A stretch of 64,000 nucleotides of DNA from Cyclobacteriaceae bacterium (GCA_026003355.1 BPHC01000004.1:62001-126000); one strand, 5' to 3'. Counted from the stretch's first letter, positions 46,134-56,836 are shown. Notes: a model not told the origin generated them from the sequence alone. Numbers and translations are program-made.

Positions 46134-48350
46134 TTATTCTTTTGAGTTAAACCGGCCCACTTTTACCACGCCTTCTACTTTTTCCAGTTTTTGAATAAGC
46201 TGCTCCAGGTGGCGTGTATCGTTTACGTACAGCATAATTTCGCCTTCAAAAATACCATTATCAGTATGGAACGACATGGAACTCATGTTCACCTTCAGTT
46301 CTTCCGAGATAATTTTGCTTACATCGTTTATCAGTCCTACCCGGTCGGTGCCGTGCACCTTCAGGCCGGTTAGAAAGGCTACCTCATGCTGCGAAGTCCA
46401 TTTGGCTTTTACCACGCGGTGGCCGTGGTTGGCCAGCAGTTCGGTAGCATTGGGGCAGGTGGTGCGATGAATTTTAATGCCTTCGTTTACGGTTACGAAT
46501 CCAAACACATCATCACCGGGTATGGGCGTGCAGCATTTGGCCAGCTTGTAGTCAACCACGTCCATGTCTTCGCCTATCAGCAGTATATCTTCGTAGCGGT
46601 TTTTAATGCGTGTAATTTCCTGTTCAATGGTGCGGGCATCGGGCACCCGTATAATGGGTTTGTTTTTTAGCGGTGAAGAGGGCTTGTATTCTGTAAAGCG
46701 TTTAATATCGGCCGGGGTTATAAAGCCTTTGCCTACGCGGTAGTAAAGGTCCAGATGCGTTGGGGCATTAAAGTATTCGCGCATCTGTTCGAGTATGAGG
46801 TGTGTGGGCTCAACACGTAGTTGTTTTAGCTTGCGTATAATGGTTTCCTTGCCGGCTTCGGCAAGCAATTTTTTGTCTTCCTTAAGGGTTTCTTTTATTT
46901 TACTTTTTGCCTTTGAGGTTACCACAAACCTCAGCCAGTCTTCGTGGGGCTTTTGTTTGGCCGAAGTAAGTATCTCTACCTGGTCACCGTTTTTAAGTAC
47001 GTAGTTTATGGGCACCAGCTTATTATTCACTTTGGCACCAATACAGCGTGAGCCTATCTGGGTGTGAATTTCGAAGGCAAAGTCCAGCGCAGTAGACCCG
47101 TACGGTAAAGTTTTGAGTTCGCCTTTGGGGGTAAAGACAAATACTTCGTCACTGAACAGGTTGCTCCTGAAGTCGTTAACAAAGTCAAGGGCAGAGTGGT
47201 CGTTAAGCTCCAGGGTATCGCGCACCTTGGCCAGCCATTTTTCAAGGTTCGATTCGTGTGTGGCCGATGATTCTTTGTATTTCCAGTGGGCGGCATAGCC
47301 TTTTTCGGCTATTTCGTCCATTCTGCGGGTACGTATCTGTACTTCTACCCATTGCCCGTTACGGGCCATTACTGTGGTGTGCAGCGATTCGTAGCCGTTC
47401 GCTTTCGGTGTGCTTATCCAGTCGCGCAGCCGGTCGGGATTAGGCGTGTAGAAATCGGTAACTATGGAATACACCTGCCAGCAGAGTGATTTTTCCTGTT
47501 CGGGGGGCGCATCGAGAATAATTCTAACCGCAAACAAATCGTATACCTCTTCGAACGGGATGTTCTGTTTGCGCATTTTGTTGGCTATGGAATAGATGGA
47601 TTTGGGCCTTCCCTTGATCTCGTACTTTATTTTAAGCTTATCTAGCTCTTCGCGAATGGGCTGAACAAATTGCTTGATGAATTTATTTCGTGCCGCCTGG
47701 GTATCGCGTATGTTGCGTGCTATGGAATCGTAAATTTCGCGGTCGGTAAACCGCAGGTACAGGTCTTCCATTTCGCTTTTAATTGCGTAAAGACCCAGGC
47801 GGTGGGCCAGCGGGGCGTAGATGTATATGGTTTCGGAGGCAATTTTAAGCTGTTTGTTGCGCGGCATGCTGTCGAGCGTGCGCATGTTGTGCAGGCGGTC
47901 GGCCAGTTTAATGAGAATTACCCGCACGTCTTCCGACAGGGTGAGCAGCATTTTGCGAAAGTTCTCGGCCTGCTGGGTTGATCCCAGTTCGAATATGCCG
48001 GCCACTTTGGTAAGGCCATCGATAATACGGGCTACTTTTGCGCCAAAAAGCCGCTGAATTTCGCTGAGTTCGATGTCGGAATCTTCCACCACATCATGCA
48101 GCAGTGCAGCTATTATGGAAGTGGTACCCAGCCCGATTTCTTCCACACAAATTTCGGCTACCGCCAGGGGGTGAAAAATGTAAGGTTCACCCGATTTTCT
48201 GCGCATATCCTTATGCGCTTCCATAGCCATGGTAAAGGCTTTCTTGATTTGGCGGGCCTCGCCTTCTTTCAGTACCGGTTTGGCTTTTCGCAGTAACCTG
48301 CGGTACCGGTTTATAATTTCCTTCTTCTCCTGCGCAACATCAATTACCAT
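46134..48350 (-). CDS. Bifunctional (p)ppGpp synthetase/hydrolase, RelA/SpoT family
   Basis: 738 residues from the ATG at 48348-48350 (MVIDVAQEKKEI). The HD hydrolase domain (about 45-200) retains the metal site (IFHPLAVAEI, LLHDVVEDSD). The synthetase domain (about 240-350) shows KRPKSIYSIANKMR-like sequence, FAVRIIL and STPKANGYESLHTTV. TGS (about 395-455; VFVFTPKGELKTLPYGSTALDFA), a zinc-finger-like CCTPIPGDDVFGFVT and a C-terminal ACT domain follow. Both catalytic halves look intact. It is the first gene of the rel-fur-STAS-purA unit. Divergent from tRNA-Leu. Confidence 0.93.
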   Translation of the reverse strand: MVIDVAQEKKEIINRYRRLLRKAKPVLKEGEARQIKKAFTMAMEAHKDMRRKSGEPYIFHPLAVAEICVEEIGLGTTSIIAALLHDVVEDSDIELSEIQRLFGAKVARIIDGLTKVAGIFELGSTQQAENFRKMLLTLSEDVRVILIKLADRLHNMRTLDSMPRNKQLKIASETIYIYAPLAHRLGLYAIKSEMEDLYLRFTDREIYDSIARNIRDTQAARNKFIKQFVQPIREELDKLKIKYEIKGRPKSIYSIANKMRKQNIPFEEVYDLFAVRIILDAPPEQEKSLCWQVYSIVTDFYTPNPDRLRDWISTPKANGYESLHTTVMARNGQWVEVQIRTRRMDEIAEKGYAAHWKYKESSATHESNLEKWLAKVRDTLELNDHSALDFVNDFRSNLFSDEVFVFTPKGELKTLPYGSTALDFAFEIHTQIGSRCIGAKVNNKLVPINYVLKNGDQVEILTSAKQKPHEDWLRFVVTSKAKSKIKETLKEDKKLLAEAGKETIIRKLKQLRVEPTHLILEQMREYFNAPTHLDLYYRVGKGFITPADIKRFTEYKPSSPLKNKPIIRVPDARTIEQEITRIKNRYEDILLIGEDMDVVDYKLAKCCTPIPGDDVFGFVTVNEGIKIHRTTCPNATELLANHGHRVVKAKWTSQHEVAFLTGLKVHGTDRVGLINDVSKIISEELKVNMSSMSFHTDNGIFEGEIMLYVNDTRHLEQLIQKLEKVEGVVKVGRFNSKE

Positions 48351-48543
48351 TTCCTGCAATGCCGGTTTTGCCTGATATGTAAAACTTACCTACAAGTTAA
48401 CAAAATATTCCTGTTAAGTATTTGCCTATTATTCCATAAATTTGCCGCCCTTAACCGGTTTTGGCCCAATTTTGCTGTTTTTTCAGCCCCTTGATTCTGA
48501 AAAAATCGCCATTCGGCCAAAATTACCCATGTTTTGAGCGCCT

Positions 48544-48625
48544 GCGGATGTGGCGTAACTGGCAGCCGCGCCAGACTTAGGATCTGGTGCCGAAAGGCGT
48601 GGGGGTTCGAGTCCCTCCATCCGCA
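48544..48625 (+). tRNA. tRNA-Leu (anticodon TAG)
   Basis: An 82-nt cloverleaf: acceptor GCGGATG/CATCCGC with discriminator A, anticodon stem CCAGA/TCTGG around loop CTTAGGA (TAG), a class II variable arm TGCCGAAAGGCGT, and T arm GGGGG-TTCGAGT-CCCTC. No CCA is encoded. It stands 25 bases before the trigger-factor gene. Confidence 0.95.
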
Positions 48626-48650
48626 CTAAAATACCCATACCCTTAGCAAC

Positions 48651-49985
48651 GTGGAAATAACCCTCAGCAAAAAGAACAAAACCGAAGGCCTGCTCACCAT
48701 CCGAATGTCCAGGGCCGATTACCTTCCCCGTTTCGAAGAAAAACTTAAAGAATACGCCCGGCATGCCCATATAAAAGGGTTCCGCCAGGGGAAAGTGCCC
48801 ACGGGCCTGATAAAAAAAATGTACGGACGCTCCATTTTTGCCGATGAGATAAACCATTTATTAAACCAGCACATCAGCGAATACATTAAAAACCAAAAAC
48901 TCAATGTGGTGGGCGACCTGATGCCGGCCTCGCCCGGTCCCGCTTCCTGGGATGCCGACACTACCGAAGAAGTGGAGATGCAGTTTCATGTCGGACTGGC
49001 CGATGAGTTTACCTGCGAACTGTCGGAAAAAATAAAATTTAACCGGTATACGATAGAAGTAGCCGACCAGGTGGTGCAGGATACCGTGCAGGACCTGAGA
49101 AAAAGATTTTCCAAATCTGCTTATCCCGAATGCAGCGAACCGGGCGATGATGTTTATGGCACCCTGCAATCGGATGATGGTGCCCTGCAGTGCTCAGCCT
49201 ATTTACGGTATGAATGGCTTACACCCGAAGGACAGCAACTCATTACCGGCCGCAAAAAAGGTGATGAACTGGAACTTACCCTGCCCGACATAATTAGCTC
49301 GCCTGAATATATCGGCCGCATGTTCTCTGTAAAAACCGAAGAAGAAGACAAACTTAAGGGCAAATTCAGGCTAAAGGTTATGGGCATAACCCGCATGCTG
49401 CCGGCCGAAATGAACCAGGAATTTTTTGACCGCGTGTTCGGAAAAGATGTGGCTACCACCGAAGAAGCCTTCCTTAACAAAGTGCGCGAAACCATTGCTG
49501 CCAACTACAACCGCGAAACCGAAGCCTTTCTGCATCATGAAATCGAAGACCACCTCATTAAAAACACCAAAATAAATTTGCCTGAAGATTTTTTGCGCAA
49601 CTGGCTCAAAACAGTTAACCCTGATAAATTTACCGATGAGGTGCTGGAAAAAGAGTTCCCTGCATTTCTGCGAACGCTTAAATGGAATTTGATTAAGAAA
49701 AAAATAGCCGAAGACCACCAGATAAACGTAACAGAAGAAGAGGTAGCCAACCGCGCTGCCAATTTACTTGTTCAGGAGTTTGGCGCATCCGAAGCCCTGC
49801 TCAGCCAGCTCGATAAACTGGTGCACAACTACCTTACCCACGAAAACGGGCGTAACTTTAACCGCCTGTACGACCAACTTCAGCTGGAAAAAATAATGAA
49901 CGCCATTAAAGAAAAAATCAAACTGAACGAGAAAAGCATTACGCTGGAAGAGTTTCGTAAGATGGTTGAAAAACACAACCACTAA
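48651..49985 (+). CDS. tig: Trigger factor-like ribosome-associated chaperone
   Basis: 444 residues from a GTG start (no ATG lies near). The N-terminal ribosome-binding domain (1-115) has the signature HIKGFRQGKVPTGLIKKMYG. The middle region is a diverged PPIase-like domain (about 150-240), and the rest is the C-terminal chaperone arms (DFLRNWLKTVNPDKF, then NHINVTEEEV-like sequence and a terminal VEKHNH). Length and domain order are standard for the Bacteroidota type. It binds nascent chains at the ribosome exit. It heads the tig-clpP-clpX cluster, common in bacteria. Confidence 0.9.
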   Translation: MEITLSKKNKTEGLLTIRMSRADYLPRFEEKLKEYARHAHIKGFRQGKVPTGLIKKMYGRSIFADEINHLLNQHISEYIKNQKLNVVGDLMPASPGPASWDADTTEEVEMQFHVGLADEFTCELSEKIKFNRYTIEVADQVVQDTVQDLRKRFSKSAYPECSEPGDDVYGTLQSDDGALQCSAYLRYEWLTPEGQQLITGRKKGDELELTLPDIISSPEYIGRMFSVKTEEEDKLKGKFRLKVMGITRMLPAEMNQEFFDRVFGKDVATTEEAFLNKVRETIAANYNRETEAFLHHEIEDHLIKNTKINLPEDFLRNWLKTVNPDKFTDEVLEKEFPAFLRTLKWNLIKKKIAEDHQINVTEEEVANRAANLLVQEFGASEALLSQLDKLVHNYLTHENGRNFNRLYDQLQLEKIMNAIKEKIKLNEKSITLEEFRKMVEKHNH

Positions 49986-50077
49986 AAGCATTACCTGAGC
50001 CAATAACCTGCGCCGTCGGAATGCGTTAAATTCGGGTAATTGTTCTACATTTACCGCAAACGCAAAACCGCCTGTCC

Positions 50078-50773
50078 ATGAATGAATTCAGAAAATATGC
50101 CGTTCACCACCTGGGGATGAGCGGCAACACCCTTGACGACTACGCCCGCAAGGTGCAAAACATGACCCAGTATGTAATTGAAGAACGCCCCGGCAACTTC
50201 CGGGCTATTGACGTATTCACCCGGCTGATTTCCGACCGGATTATTTTTCTGGGTATGGGGGTTGACGACCAGATAGCCAACCTCATTACTGCACAACTGC
50301 TTTTTCTCGAATCGGCCGACCCGAAAAAAGACATTATCATGTACATCAACAGTCCGGGAGGCTCGGTTTATGCCGGACTGGGCATTTACGATACCATGCA
50401 ATACGTAAGTCCCGATGTGGCCACCATCTGCACCGGCCTGGCTGCCTCTATGGCAGCCGTACTGCTCTGTGCCGGAGCAGCCAAAAAACGATCCGGTTTA
50501 CCCCACTCCCGCATTATGATTCACCAGCCCATGAGCGGCATGCAGGGCCAGGTGTCGGATATGGAAATCTCGCTTAAACAAACGTTGGAAGTGAAAAAAG
50601 ACCTTTATAACATCATTTCCAGGCACAGCGGCCAGCCCTACGAAAAAATTGAAAAAGATGCAGACCGCGATTTTTGGATGCGGGCCGCCGAGGCGAAAGC
50701 ATACGGCCTCATTGACGAGGTGCTGGAGCACCGGAAAGGCCAAATAGTATCCAACCTGTTTTTCCGAGAATAA
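50078..50773 (+). CDS. clpP: ATP-dependent Clp protease proteolytic subunit
   Basis: 231 residues with the Ser-His-Asp triad: Ser about 124 in LAASMAAVLLCAG, His about 149 in IMIHQP and an Asp in DADRDFWM. YINSPGGSVYAGLGIYDTM is the family motif. An N-terminal extension of about 40 residues precedes the core, probably a propeptide. It forms a 14-mer with ClpX/ClpA to degrade unfolded proteins. It follows tig by 92 bases and precedes clpX. Confidence 0.96.
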   Translation: MNEFRKYAVHHLGMSGNTLDDYARKVQNMTQYVIEERPGNFRAIDVFTRLISDRIIFLGMGVDDQIANLITAQLLFLESADPKKDIIMYINSPGGSVYAGLGIYDTMQYVSPDVATICTGLAASMAAVLLCAGAAKKRSGLPHSRIMIHQPMSGMQGQVSDMEISLKQTLEVKKDLYNIISRHSGQPYEKIEKDADRDFWMRAAEAKAYGLIDEVLEHRKGQIVSNLFFRE

Positions 50774-50788
50774 ACGGGTATAAAAGCC

Positions 50789-50796
50789 TATTTTTG
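50789..50796 (+). promoter_or_regulatory. Candidate -7 box (TATTTTTG) upstream of clpX
   Basis: An exact TAnnTTTG octamer in the 50-base clpP-clpX gap could give clpX its own transcript in addition to read-through from clpP. Confidence 0.35.
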
Positions 50797-50823
50797 CGTT
50801 ACTCCCGGTAACCCTTGAACAGG

Positions 50824-52053
50824 ATGGCCGACGTACTGTGCTCGTTTTGTGGCAGAAGCAAAAAAGATGTGGACCTGATGATTTCGGGCATTCATGCCCA
50901 CATTTGCGACAAGTGCGTAATGCAGGCCAGCCAGATTTTGCAGGAAGAAAAGCGCAACAAGTACGATGCTTCGGCCCCCAGTTTTAAGCTCATCAAGCCG
51001 CGCGAAATAAAAAAGTTTCTGGACGAATACGTAATCGGGCAGGACGAAGCCAAAAAGGTTATGGCCGTGGCCGTGTACAACCACTACAAGCGCCTCATGC
51101 AGCGCAAAACCGACAGCGATATTCTTATTGAAAAGTCGAATATTATTATGGTGGGCGACACCGGCACCGGAAAAACCTACCTGGCCCGCACCCTGGCGCG
51201 CATCCTGCAGGTGCCCTTTTGCATTGCCGATGCCACTGTGCTTACCGAAGCCGGCTACGTGGGCGAAGATGTGGAAAGCATTCTTACCCGCCTGCTGCAG
51301 GCAGCCGATTACAACGTAGAGGCTGCCGAGCGTGGAATTGTGTATATTGATGAAATCGACAAAATTGCCCGCAAATCAGATAACCCCTCCATAACCCGCG
51401 ATGTAAGCGGTGAGGGTGTGCAACAGGCCCTGTTAAAGCTACTGGAAGGAACAGCCGTAAACGTACCACCGCAGGGCGGGCGCAAACACCCCGACCAGAA
51501 AATGATAACCGTTAACACCGAAAATATATTGTTTATTTGCGGTGGCGCTTTTGAGGGTATACAACGCTTCATTGCAAACCGGCTCAATACCAGACCGCTG
51601 GGGTTTACCTCCGGTTCCGGACTGCATCCGGCTGACGTAGACAAGGACCAGTTAATTCAATTCGTGTCGGCACAGGACTTGCGCAGCTTTGGGCTCATCC
51701 CCGAGCTTATTGGCCGTTTACCTGTTATTACCTACCTCCATCCGCTCGACAAAGCGGCACTTCGTAAAATCCTTACCGAGCCCAAAAACGCACTGGTTAA
51801 GCAGTATAAAAAACTGTTTGAAATGGAAGGTATTGAGCTGGAGTTTAAAGACGGTGCCCTGGATTTTATTGTGGAAAAAGCCATTGAGTTTAAGTTGGGT
51901 GCCCGCGGCCTGCGCAGCATTTGCGAGGCCATCATCAACGATGCCATGTTCGAAATGCCATCTGAAAAAAATACCGACCGGCTGGTAATTACCCGCGCCT
52001 ATGCCGAAGATAAGTTTAACCGCTCGCAATACAGCAAATTAAAAGTGGCCTGA
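50824..52053 (+). CDS. clpX: ATP-dependent Clp protease ATP-binding subunit
   Basis: About 409 residues. The N-terminal zinc finger has Cys6, Cys9, Cys28 and Cys31 (numbered from MADVLC). The AAA+ module has Walker [15 protein letters not shown], Walker [12 protein letters not shown] and the sensor-2 GARGLRSI. The pore loop is EAGYVGEDV. It unfolds substrates for ClpP. I chose the ATG at 50824 over an upstream TTG that would add three residues. Confidence 0.96.
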   Translation: MADVLCSFCGRSKKDVDLMISGIHAHICDKCVMQASQILQEEKRNKYDASAPSFKLIKPREIKKFLDEYVIGQDEAKKVMAVAVYNHYKRLMQRKTDSDILIEKSNIIMVGDTGTGKTYLARTLARILQVPFCIADATVLTEAGYVGEDVESILTRLLQAADYNVEAAERGIVYIDEIDKIARKSDNPSITRDVSGEGVQQALLKLLEGTAVNVPPQGGRKHPDQKMITVNTENILFICGGAFEGIQRFIANRLNTRPLGFTSGSGLHPADVDKDQLIQFVSAQDLRSFGLIPELIGRLPVITYLHPLDKAALRKILTEPKNALVKQYKKLFEMEGIELEFKDGALDFIVEKAIEFKLGARGLRSICEAIINDAMFEMPSEKNTDRLVITRAYAEDKFNRSQYSKLKVA

Positions 52054-52091
52054 GCAACATGGCCATGCCCCGCAGTAATTTTCCTGCTCAG

Positions 52092-53213
52092 TTATCTGGC
52101 CGTATCTTTTTTACTCAAATAGTTCAGCATTAGCTCAGCCGTGCGTTTTGAGGCCGGTTCATTCCCCAGTGCTTGCCGTACTTCGTCATATCCGGCAAGT
52201 ATAGTTTGGCGGTAGGCCTCATCGTTCATTAAGCAAGACAATTCATTTGAAATATTGACAACATTTGCCTGGTGTTGGATGAGCTCTCTTACAACTGCTT
52301 TACCGGCAATAAGGTTTACCAGCGAGATAAAGGGCACCCTTATCAGCCATTTACCCAGGCAATAGCTTAGCCAGCCTGTTCTATAAACAACCACCTGGGG
52401 CACACGTAACAGGGCGGTTTCGAGTGTGGCCGTACCCGAGGTAACCACGGCCGCGCGGGCATGGCGCAGGATGTCATAGGCCGGAGCCTTTAACACCCGT
52501 ATGTTGCTTTGCCGCATTAAAGTATGGTAAGCCGCATCATCCAGGTTATCTACCTGCGGCACTACAAAGTTGTGTTCCGGAAAGCGGGCAGCAACCTGTG
52601 CCAGTACGGGAGCCATGTGCTGTACCTCCTGCCGGCGGCTGCCGGGCAACAGGGCGATGTAGGTGTTGGGAAGGTTATGCTCCTGCAAAAATGTTTCATT
52701 AAAAGTAAAGGTGTTTATGGCATCTATTACCGGATTTCCCACATAGTCCACCTTCCAGCCATAATGCAGAAAAAAATCTTTTTCAAATGGCAGAATAACA
52801 AACATCCTGTCGACAAAAGCCTTAAGCCTGCGGGCGCGCCGGTTGTTCCAGGCCCATACCTTGGGTGATATATACCAAAAAACCATTATGCCATGACTTT
52901 TGGCAAAGCGCGCCATGCGCAGGTTAAAGCCCGCAAAATCAATAAGCACCAGCGCATAGGGTTTAAAGTTAAGTATATCGGCCTGGCAGCGGTTAAGGTT
53001 TTGCCGTATGGTACCGAGGTGGCGCAGCACTTCGCCAAAGCCCATAAGGGCCAGATGGCGGTAATGCACCACCAGCTCCATGCCGGCCTGCTGCATGGCA
53101 TCGCCACCAAAACCCCGTATAATCAGGTTGGGCTGCAGGCTTTTAAGCGCCCTGATCAGGTTACCCCCATGCAAATCGCCCGACCGCTCGCCGGCTATGA
53201 AGTAGAGTTTCAT
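52092..53213 (-). CDS. lpxB: Lipid-A-disaccharide synthase
   Basis: 373 residues of the GT19 family. AGERSGDLHGGNLIRALK is the N-terminal signature, HYRHLALMGFGEVL and LIDFAGFNLRMARFAK follow, then YISPKVWAWNNRRARRLK and VGNPVIDAI, and the donor-binding LLPGSRRQEV. It joins UDP-diacylglucosamine and lipid X in lipid A synthesis at the inner membrane. Convergent with clpX. A single-gene unit on the visible side. Confidence 0.95.
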   Translation of the reverse strand: MKLYFIAGERSGDLHGGNLIRALKSLQPNLIIRGFGGDAMQQAGMELVVHYRHLALMGFGEVLRHLGTIRQNLNRCQADILNFKPYALVLIDFAGFNLRMARFAKSHGIMVFWYISPKVWAWNNRRARRLKAFVDRMFVILPFEKDFFLHYGWKVDYVGNPVIDAINTFTFNETFLQEHNLPNTYIALLPGSRRQEVQHMAPVLAQVAARFPEHNFVVPQVDNLDDAAYHTLMRQSNIRVLKAPAYDILRHARAAVVTSGTATLETALLRVPQVVVYRTGWLSYCLGKWLIRVPFISLVNLIAGKAVVRELIQHQANVVNISNELSCLMNDEAYRQTILAGYDEVRQALGNEPASKRTAELMLNYLSKKDTAR

Positions 53214-53277
53214 ATTAAATAATGGGGCGTAAAATTACAATTATCCGACTTACATAACCGAGGTAAATTCTACATAT

Positions 53278-53311
53278 AAAAATGGCTCACCCTTACAGGT
53301 GAGCCATTTTT
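53278..53311. terminator. Bidirectional Rho-independent terminator
   Basis: A perfect 14-bp stem (AAAAATGGCTCACC/GGTGAGCCATTTTT) with a 6-base loop and flanking T runs lies between lpxB and the SusD remnant. Confidence 0.9.
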
Positions 53312-53338
53312 ATAACCACTCTAAATCCTTGCGCTACC

Positions 53339-53809
53339 TCAGTATCCAGGATTTTGTTGTGCAGCTAAAACCGGGTTAATGGTGGTTTCAGAGTTAGGGA
53401 TAGGCCAGATAAACCTGAAATCTGTGTACGGCTTTGCTGCATGAATTAATGAGGGATTACCAAGAATAGCAGTGTTGGTATTCGGATCGCCGGTATAGTA
53501 AATGGAATAGTTGGTAATATTACGGCTTATCTTTGCCGGAATACCACTCCCCCAGCTATTAAAATCCGGATCTTGAGCCAGCCGGTGAATGTCTCCCCAT
53601 CTCAAACCTTCGCAAACGAACTCAATTCTTCGTTCATTTAGAATGGCCTGAATCAAGTCATTTGCGGTGGCAAAATCCGTCAATTCATCTGTGGCAGGAT
53701 CGGCTACAGACCTGGACCGGACTGCATTGTAGAGTGCAAACGCCCGGGCATTGGGAGTTCCTGAAGTGCGCTGGATAGCTTCCGCCAGATTTAATACATA
53801 AAATTTCAA
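53339..53809 (-). pseudogene. Orphan C-terminal fragment of a SusD/RagB outer-membrane lipoprotein
   Basis: About 156 residues matching only the last third of SusD proteins: LNLAEAIQRTSGTPNARAFAL, ILNERRIEFVCEGLRWGDIHRLA, FRFIWPIPNSETTINP and the typical end QQNPGY. No signal peptide, TPR body or SusC partner is attached. The frame is open upstream to the stop of the T9SS protease gene at 53870, with 20 unrelated codons in between, so it looks like the tail left after deletion or recombination. TTG at 53807-53809 is the only nearby start. Not expected to work. Confidence 0.75.
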
Positions 53810-53869
53810 TTTTAGATTCTTTTCCAGGTCCTGAAAAAATTGTATTTCTTGTTTTCGAAATGTTCGATT

Positions 53870-56316
53870 TTATTGTTTTAGCAGCTTATATTGCTCCGTA
53901 CGCCCAGACAGCCGCCGGGTTAAAAGGTAAATGCCGGAGGGCAGGAAGGACAAGTCGATGCTGCTTTCTGCCGCATACAAATTGCCTTGAAATACACACT
54001 GGCCCAATAGGTTAAACAATTGTATTGTTTCCGGTTGCTGTAGAGGCCTATGGATATGGAGTACATCCGTAAAAGGGTTGGGAAAAATCGCAAAGGCATT
54101 TCTTTCCGGGTTTAAAGCGGTTACCCTGTCCTGAATGCGGAGGTTATCAATAGCCCAGCCCCAACCGTTCCTTTCCGCATCAGAATGCAAACGGAAGCGG
54201 ATATGTACCGTATCGCCAGAGGCAAACGACTCCAGCAGGTCGAGGCGGTTTGGCTTAAAGTAATTCAGCGTGCCGATGGCTTTTGAATCACCGTTTTGCA
54301 TGTTGCTGTTGTAGTAATTTAACCACTCAGTATGCTTCCGGGAATCATAGCCGGAGTAAGGGGTACCCAATTCTGCAGGTCGGCCGAGGCTTCTACAATC
54401 ACATAATCACCGAACAGAGGATTGGTATAATCGTTTACCGTGCCGGGTTCTACCAATACCACTTCATCGAATTCTATGGTTGCATTTTCCTCAGCAACCT
54501 TAACCGGATAAAGTAACGTATAAACGAGATCTGTTGCACTGCTGCCTGTGCCTTTGGGGTACGGATGCGGACTATGAATAGCGGGATTAACAAAACCGGT
54601 AGGCGTTGAAATGGTAAAGTCACCATAAAAATCACCCTGATTGCCGCTAAAATTGTTTACATAAGTTTCCTTCACTTCAAAGGTCTTTACCGTAACCGTA
54701 ACCCAGCCGGACGGAGGAAATACAGCCACATTGCGCTGTGAAGACGAATCGGTTGCTTCAATCTGGTACTCAATCTTATCGCCGGGCTTTAAGGATAAGG
54801 CGCTCAAACCCAGCACATAGGAATAATTCAATTCATCTGCCGCCGTCATGGTTACTTCAGTAACAGCACCTTCATTTACCCGGTATCGCAATACTACACC
54901 TTCCAGTCCGATATTATCTGTAATGGCAGCCTGAAGGGTAAGAGCAGGCATAAATTGTATAATTTCAGTTACAGGATTGTGAACGATAACCGGCTTTTGC
55001 GTGTCAACACCGTAGTAAAAACTAACAAATTGCTGCTCCCTAAGCGGGTACCGGTACTTACGGTTAAAAATGTCCAGAACATCAAAGTAATAACTTATGG
55101 TGCTTTCCGGAATGGGCGAGGTAATCTCGGCTTCAAACCACCCTTCGCCTAATGGCGACATAATTACCTGATTTTGGGTTGAAAACCCATCGTAGGAATA
55201 ATGGAAGGTAACCGAATTGTTTTGATAGGCGGTATCGCTTAACACCTTGATTTGAAATTTTTTCCCGGCAAGTACTTCCTGGTCCCGCATTGGAGTATGC
55301 TGAATTACCGTATGCAGCCATCCCATTTGGTACAACATACCTTTGGTGTGAGGGCCCGCACCATGCGTTACTTTTCCGCGTTCGGCATAGGGAGTCATAA
55401 GAGCATCGGATGTGTTCTCGTAGGTGTTTTCGTCCAGGTGCGAAATGCTGGAGCCGGGCTGGTAAGGATTAGGAGCAAAAATCCGAGGATTAGCTACCGA
55501 AGAGGCCAATGTACGGGCAATGAAACTTTCAAACGTTACGCTGTTGCTGGTAATCTGATTGGCTAACGGCAGCGTACCCGACTGAAAGGAGGTTAAGTAC
55601 TGACCCAATCCGTTTTGCAGGAAGGTATCGTAAATTTTGGGTTTACCATCGGTTAAACCAAAAAATCCCAGCGAACTGCTCACCCGAAAAGTACCCGAAA
55701 ACCCCAACCCATGGCCAAGTTCGTGCAGCACTACCGATACCAGATCGAACTTATCCGGTGGGCAATTACCATCCAACCCAAAATACCAGTCATCCCGCCT
55801 GCTGTTAAACGTTGCAACAATGTCGGCTTCAGTTACGGAGTTGAGGTTCCTTCCGGCCAGTTTTTCGGCCAGTGCCATGGGATACCAAACTTCCGGCTGG
55901 GGTGACTCGCTAAAGTTTCTTATTTCGGTTGGGGTTACAAAGGCGAGGGTATTTATATTTTCCAGAAAGGCCCAGTTGGCAAAAACCCTGATCTTAACAT
56001 TGGTTTTTAGCAGGGATGACCAGATATCAACAGCGTACTGAAAGGCTGCCTGAGCTTCGGGTGTAAAGCCGGTGTACCTAACCTCAAATTTGGAGTCCTC
56101 GCTGCTTTTTCGGGCTGGCGGGCTGTTATTTATATGTAATATTTTACGTTGGGCCTGCAGGTTGTGCGGGTTAAAATGATCGTATGCACACACAATGGGT
56201 TGCCCCTGCCGGATTTGAGGTTGGGCATAAACATAGCTTGCGCCTCCGTAAAGTGCGATAAGCGCAGGCAGCAAACCTTTCAATGAAATCCTTACCCAAC
56301 CACAAAGCTTTTTCAT
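53870..56316 (-). pseudogene. T9SS-exported metzincin metalloprotease, one frameshift
   Basis: About 815 residues across two frames. Signal peptide, then a metzincin domain with the zinc motif VVLHELGHGLGFSG (about 205-220; HExxHxxGF). Several immunoglobulin-like regions occupy about 340-560, and a MAM-like jelly-roll segment is near the end. The C-terminal AIFPNPFTDVLHIHRPL to GIYLLTRRLSGRTEQYKLLKQ is a type IX secretion sorting domain, which directs export across the outer membrane. The frame breaks near 54345, where a missing C restores PLTPGYDSRKHTEW. Otherwise intact. Confidence 0.8.
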
Positions 56317-56319
56317 AAG

Positions 56320-56808
56320 CTATTGAAACCGGATGCGCAGCAAATAATTTTCAAACTCAGTTGGAATTTCTATTTTTTTTAATGCTTTCTCCACCTCACG
56401 GGTGTCGTAATCGGCCATTTTAATACCAATTTTTACTATGGCGTAAACTCGGGCAGCTGCTTCTTTTTCGGAGATGAGGTTTCGGCTTATGCTTTTCAGC
56501 AAAAACTTATTAAAATCATGTACACCTGCGTATATATTCCGCTTTAAAACAACTTTTTCTTCAACCGGATAGGCCCCTCCCGATTGTTTGTAATACACGT
56601 ATTTCGATTCAAATTCATTAAACAACCGGGTAATGGAATCTCCTAGTACGTGCGGTGTTACATAACTTCCTCTTTTTACATTAGATAAAGCCGCTTGGTC
56701 AAGAGGTTTAAGGTAAAAAATATCTCCGCCACCGCTATAAAAAATATTCTGGGCAGCGACAGAATTGTATATCAACAAAGTAACTAAAGGAAAAAACAAT
56801 CTCTTCAT
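56320..56808 (-). CDS. Exported hypothetical protein
   Basis: About 162 residues from the ATG at 56806-56808. Signal peptide MKRLFFPLVTLLIYNSVAAQ, then YSGGGDIFYLKPLDQAALSNVKRG and a helical remainder (RLFNEFESKYVYYKQSGGAYPVEEK, RNIYAGVHDFNKFLLKSISRNL, EKEAAARVYAIVKIG). No family recognised. An earlier ATG at 56847 was rejected because it would lie in the terminator palindrome. It ends 3 bases before the metalloprotease gene on the same strand, so the two are probably co-transcribed. Confidence 0.65.
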   Translation of the reverse strand: MKRLFFPLVTLLIYNSVAAQNIFYSGGGDIFYLKPLDQAALSNVKRGSYVTPHVLGDSITRLFNEFESKYVYYKQSGGAYPVEEKVVLKRNIYAGVHDFNKFLLKSISRNLISEKEAAARVYAIVKIGIKMADYDTREVEKALKKIEIPTEFENYLLRIRFQ

Positions 56809-56836
56809 GTTAATACCATCCATGTTTATCACAATT

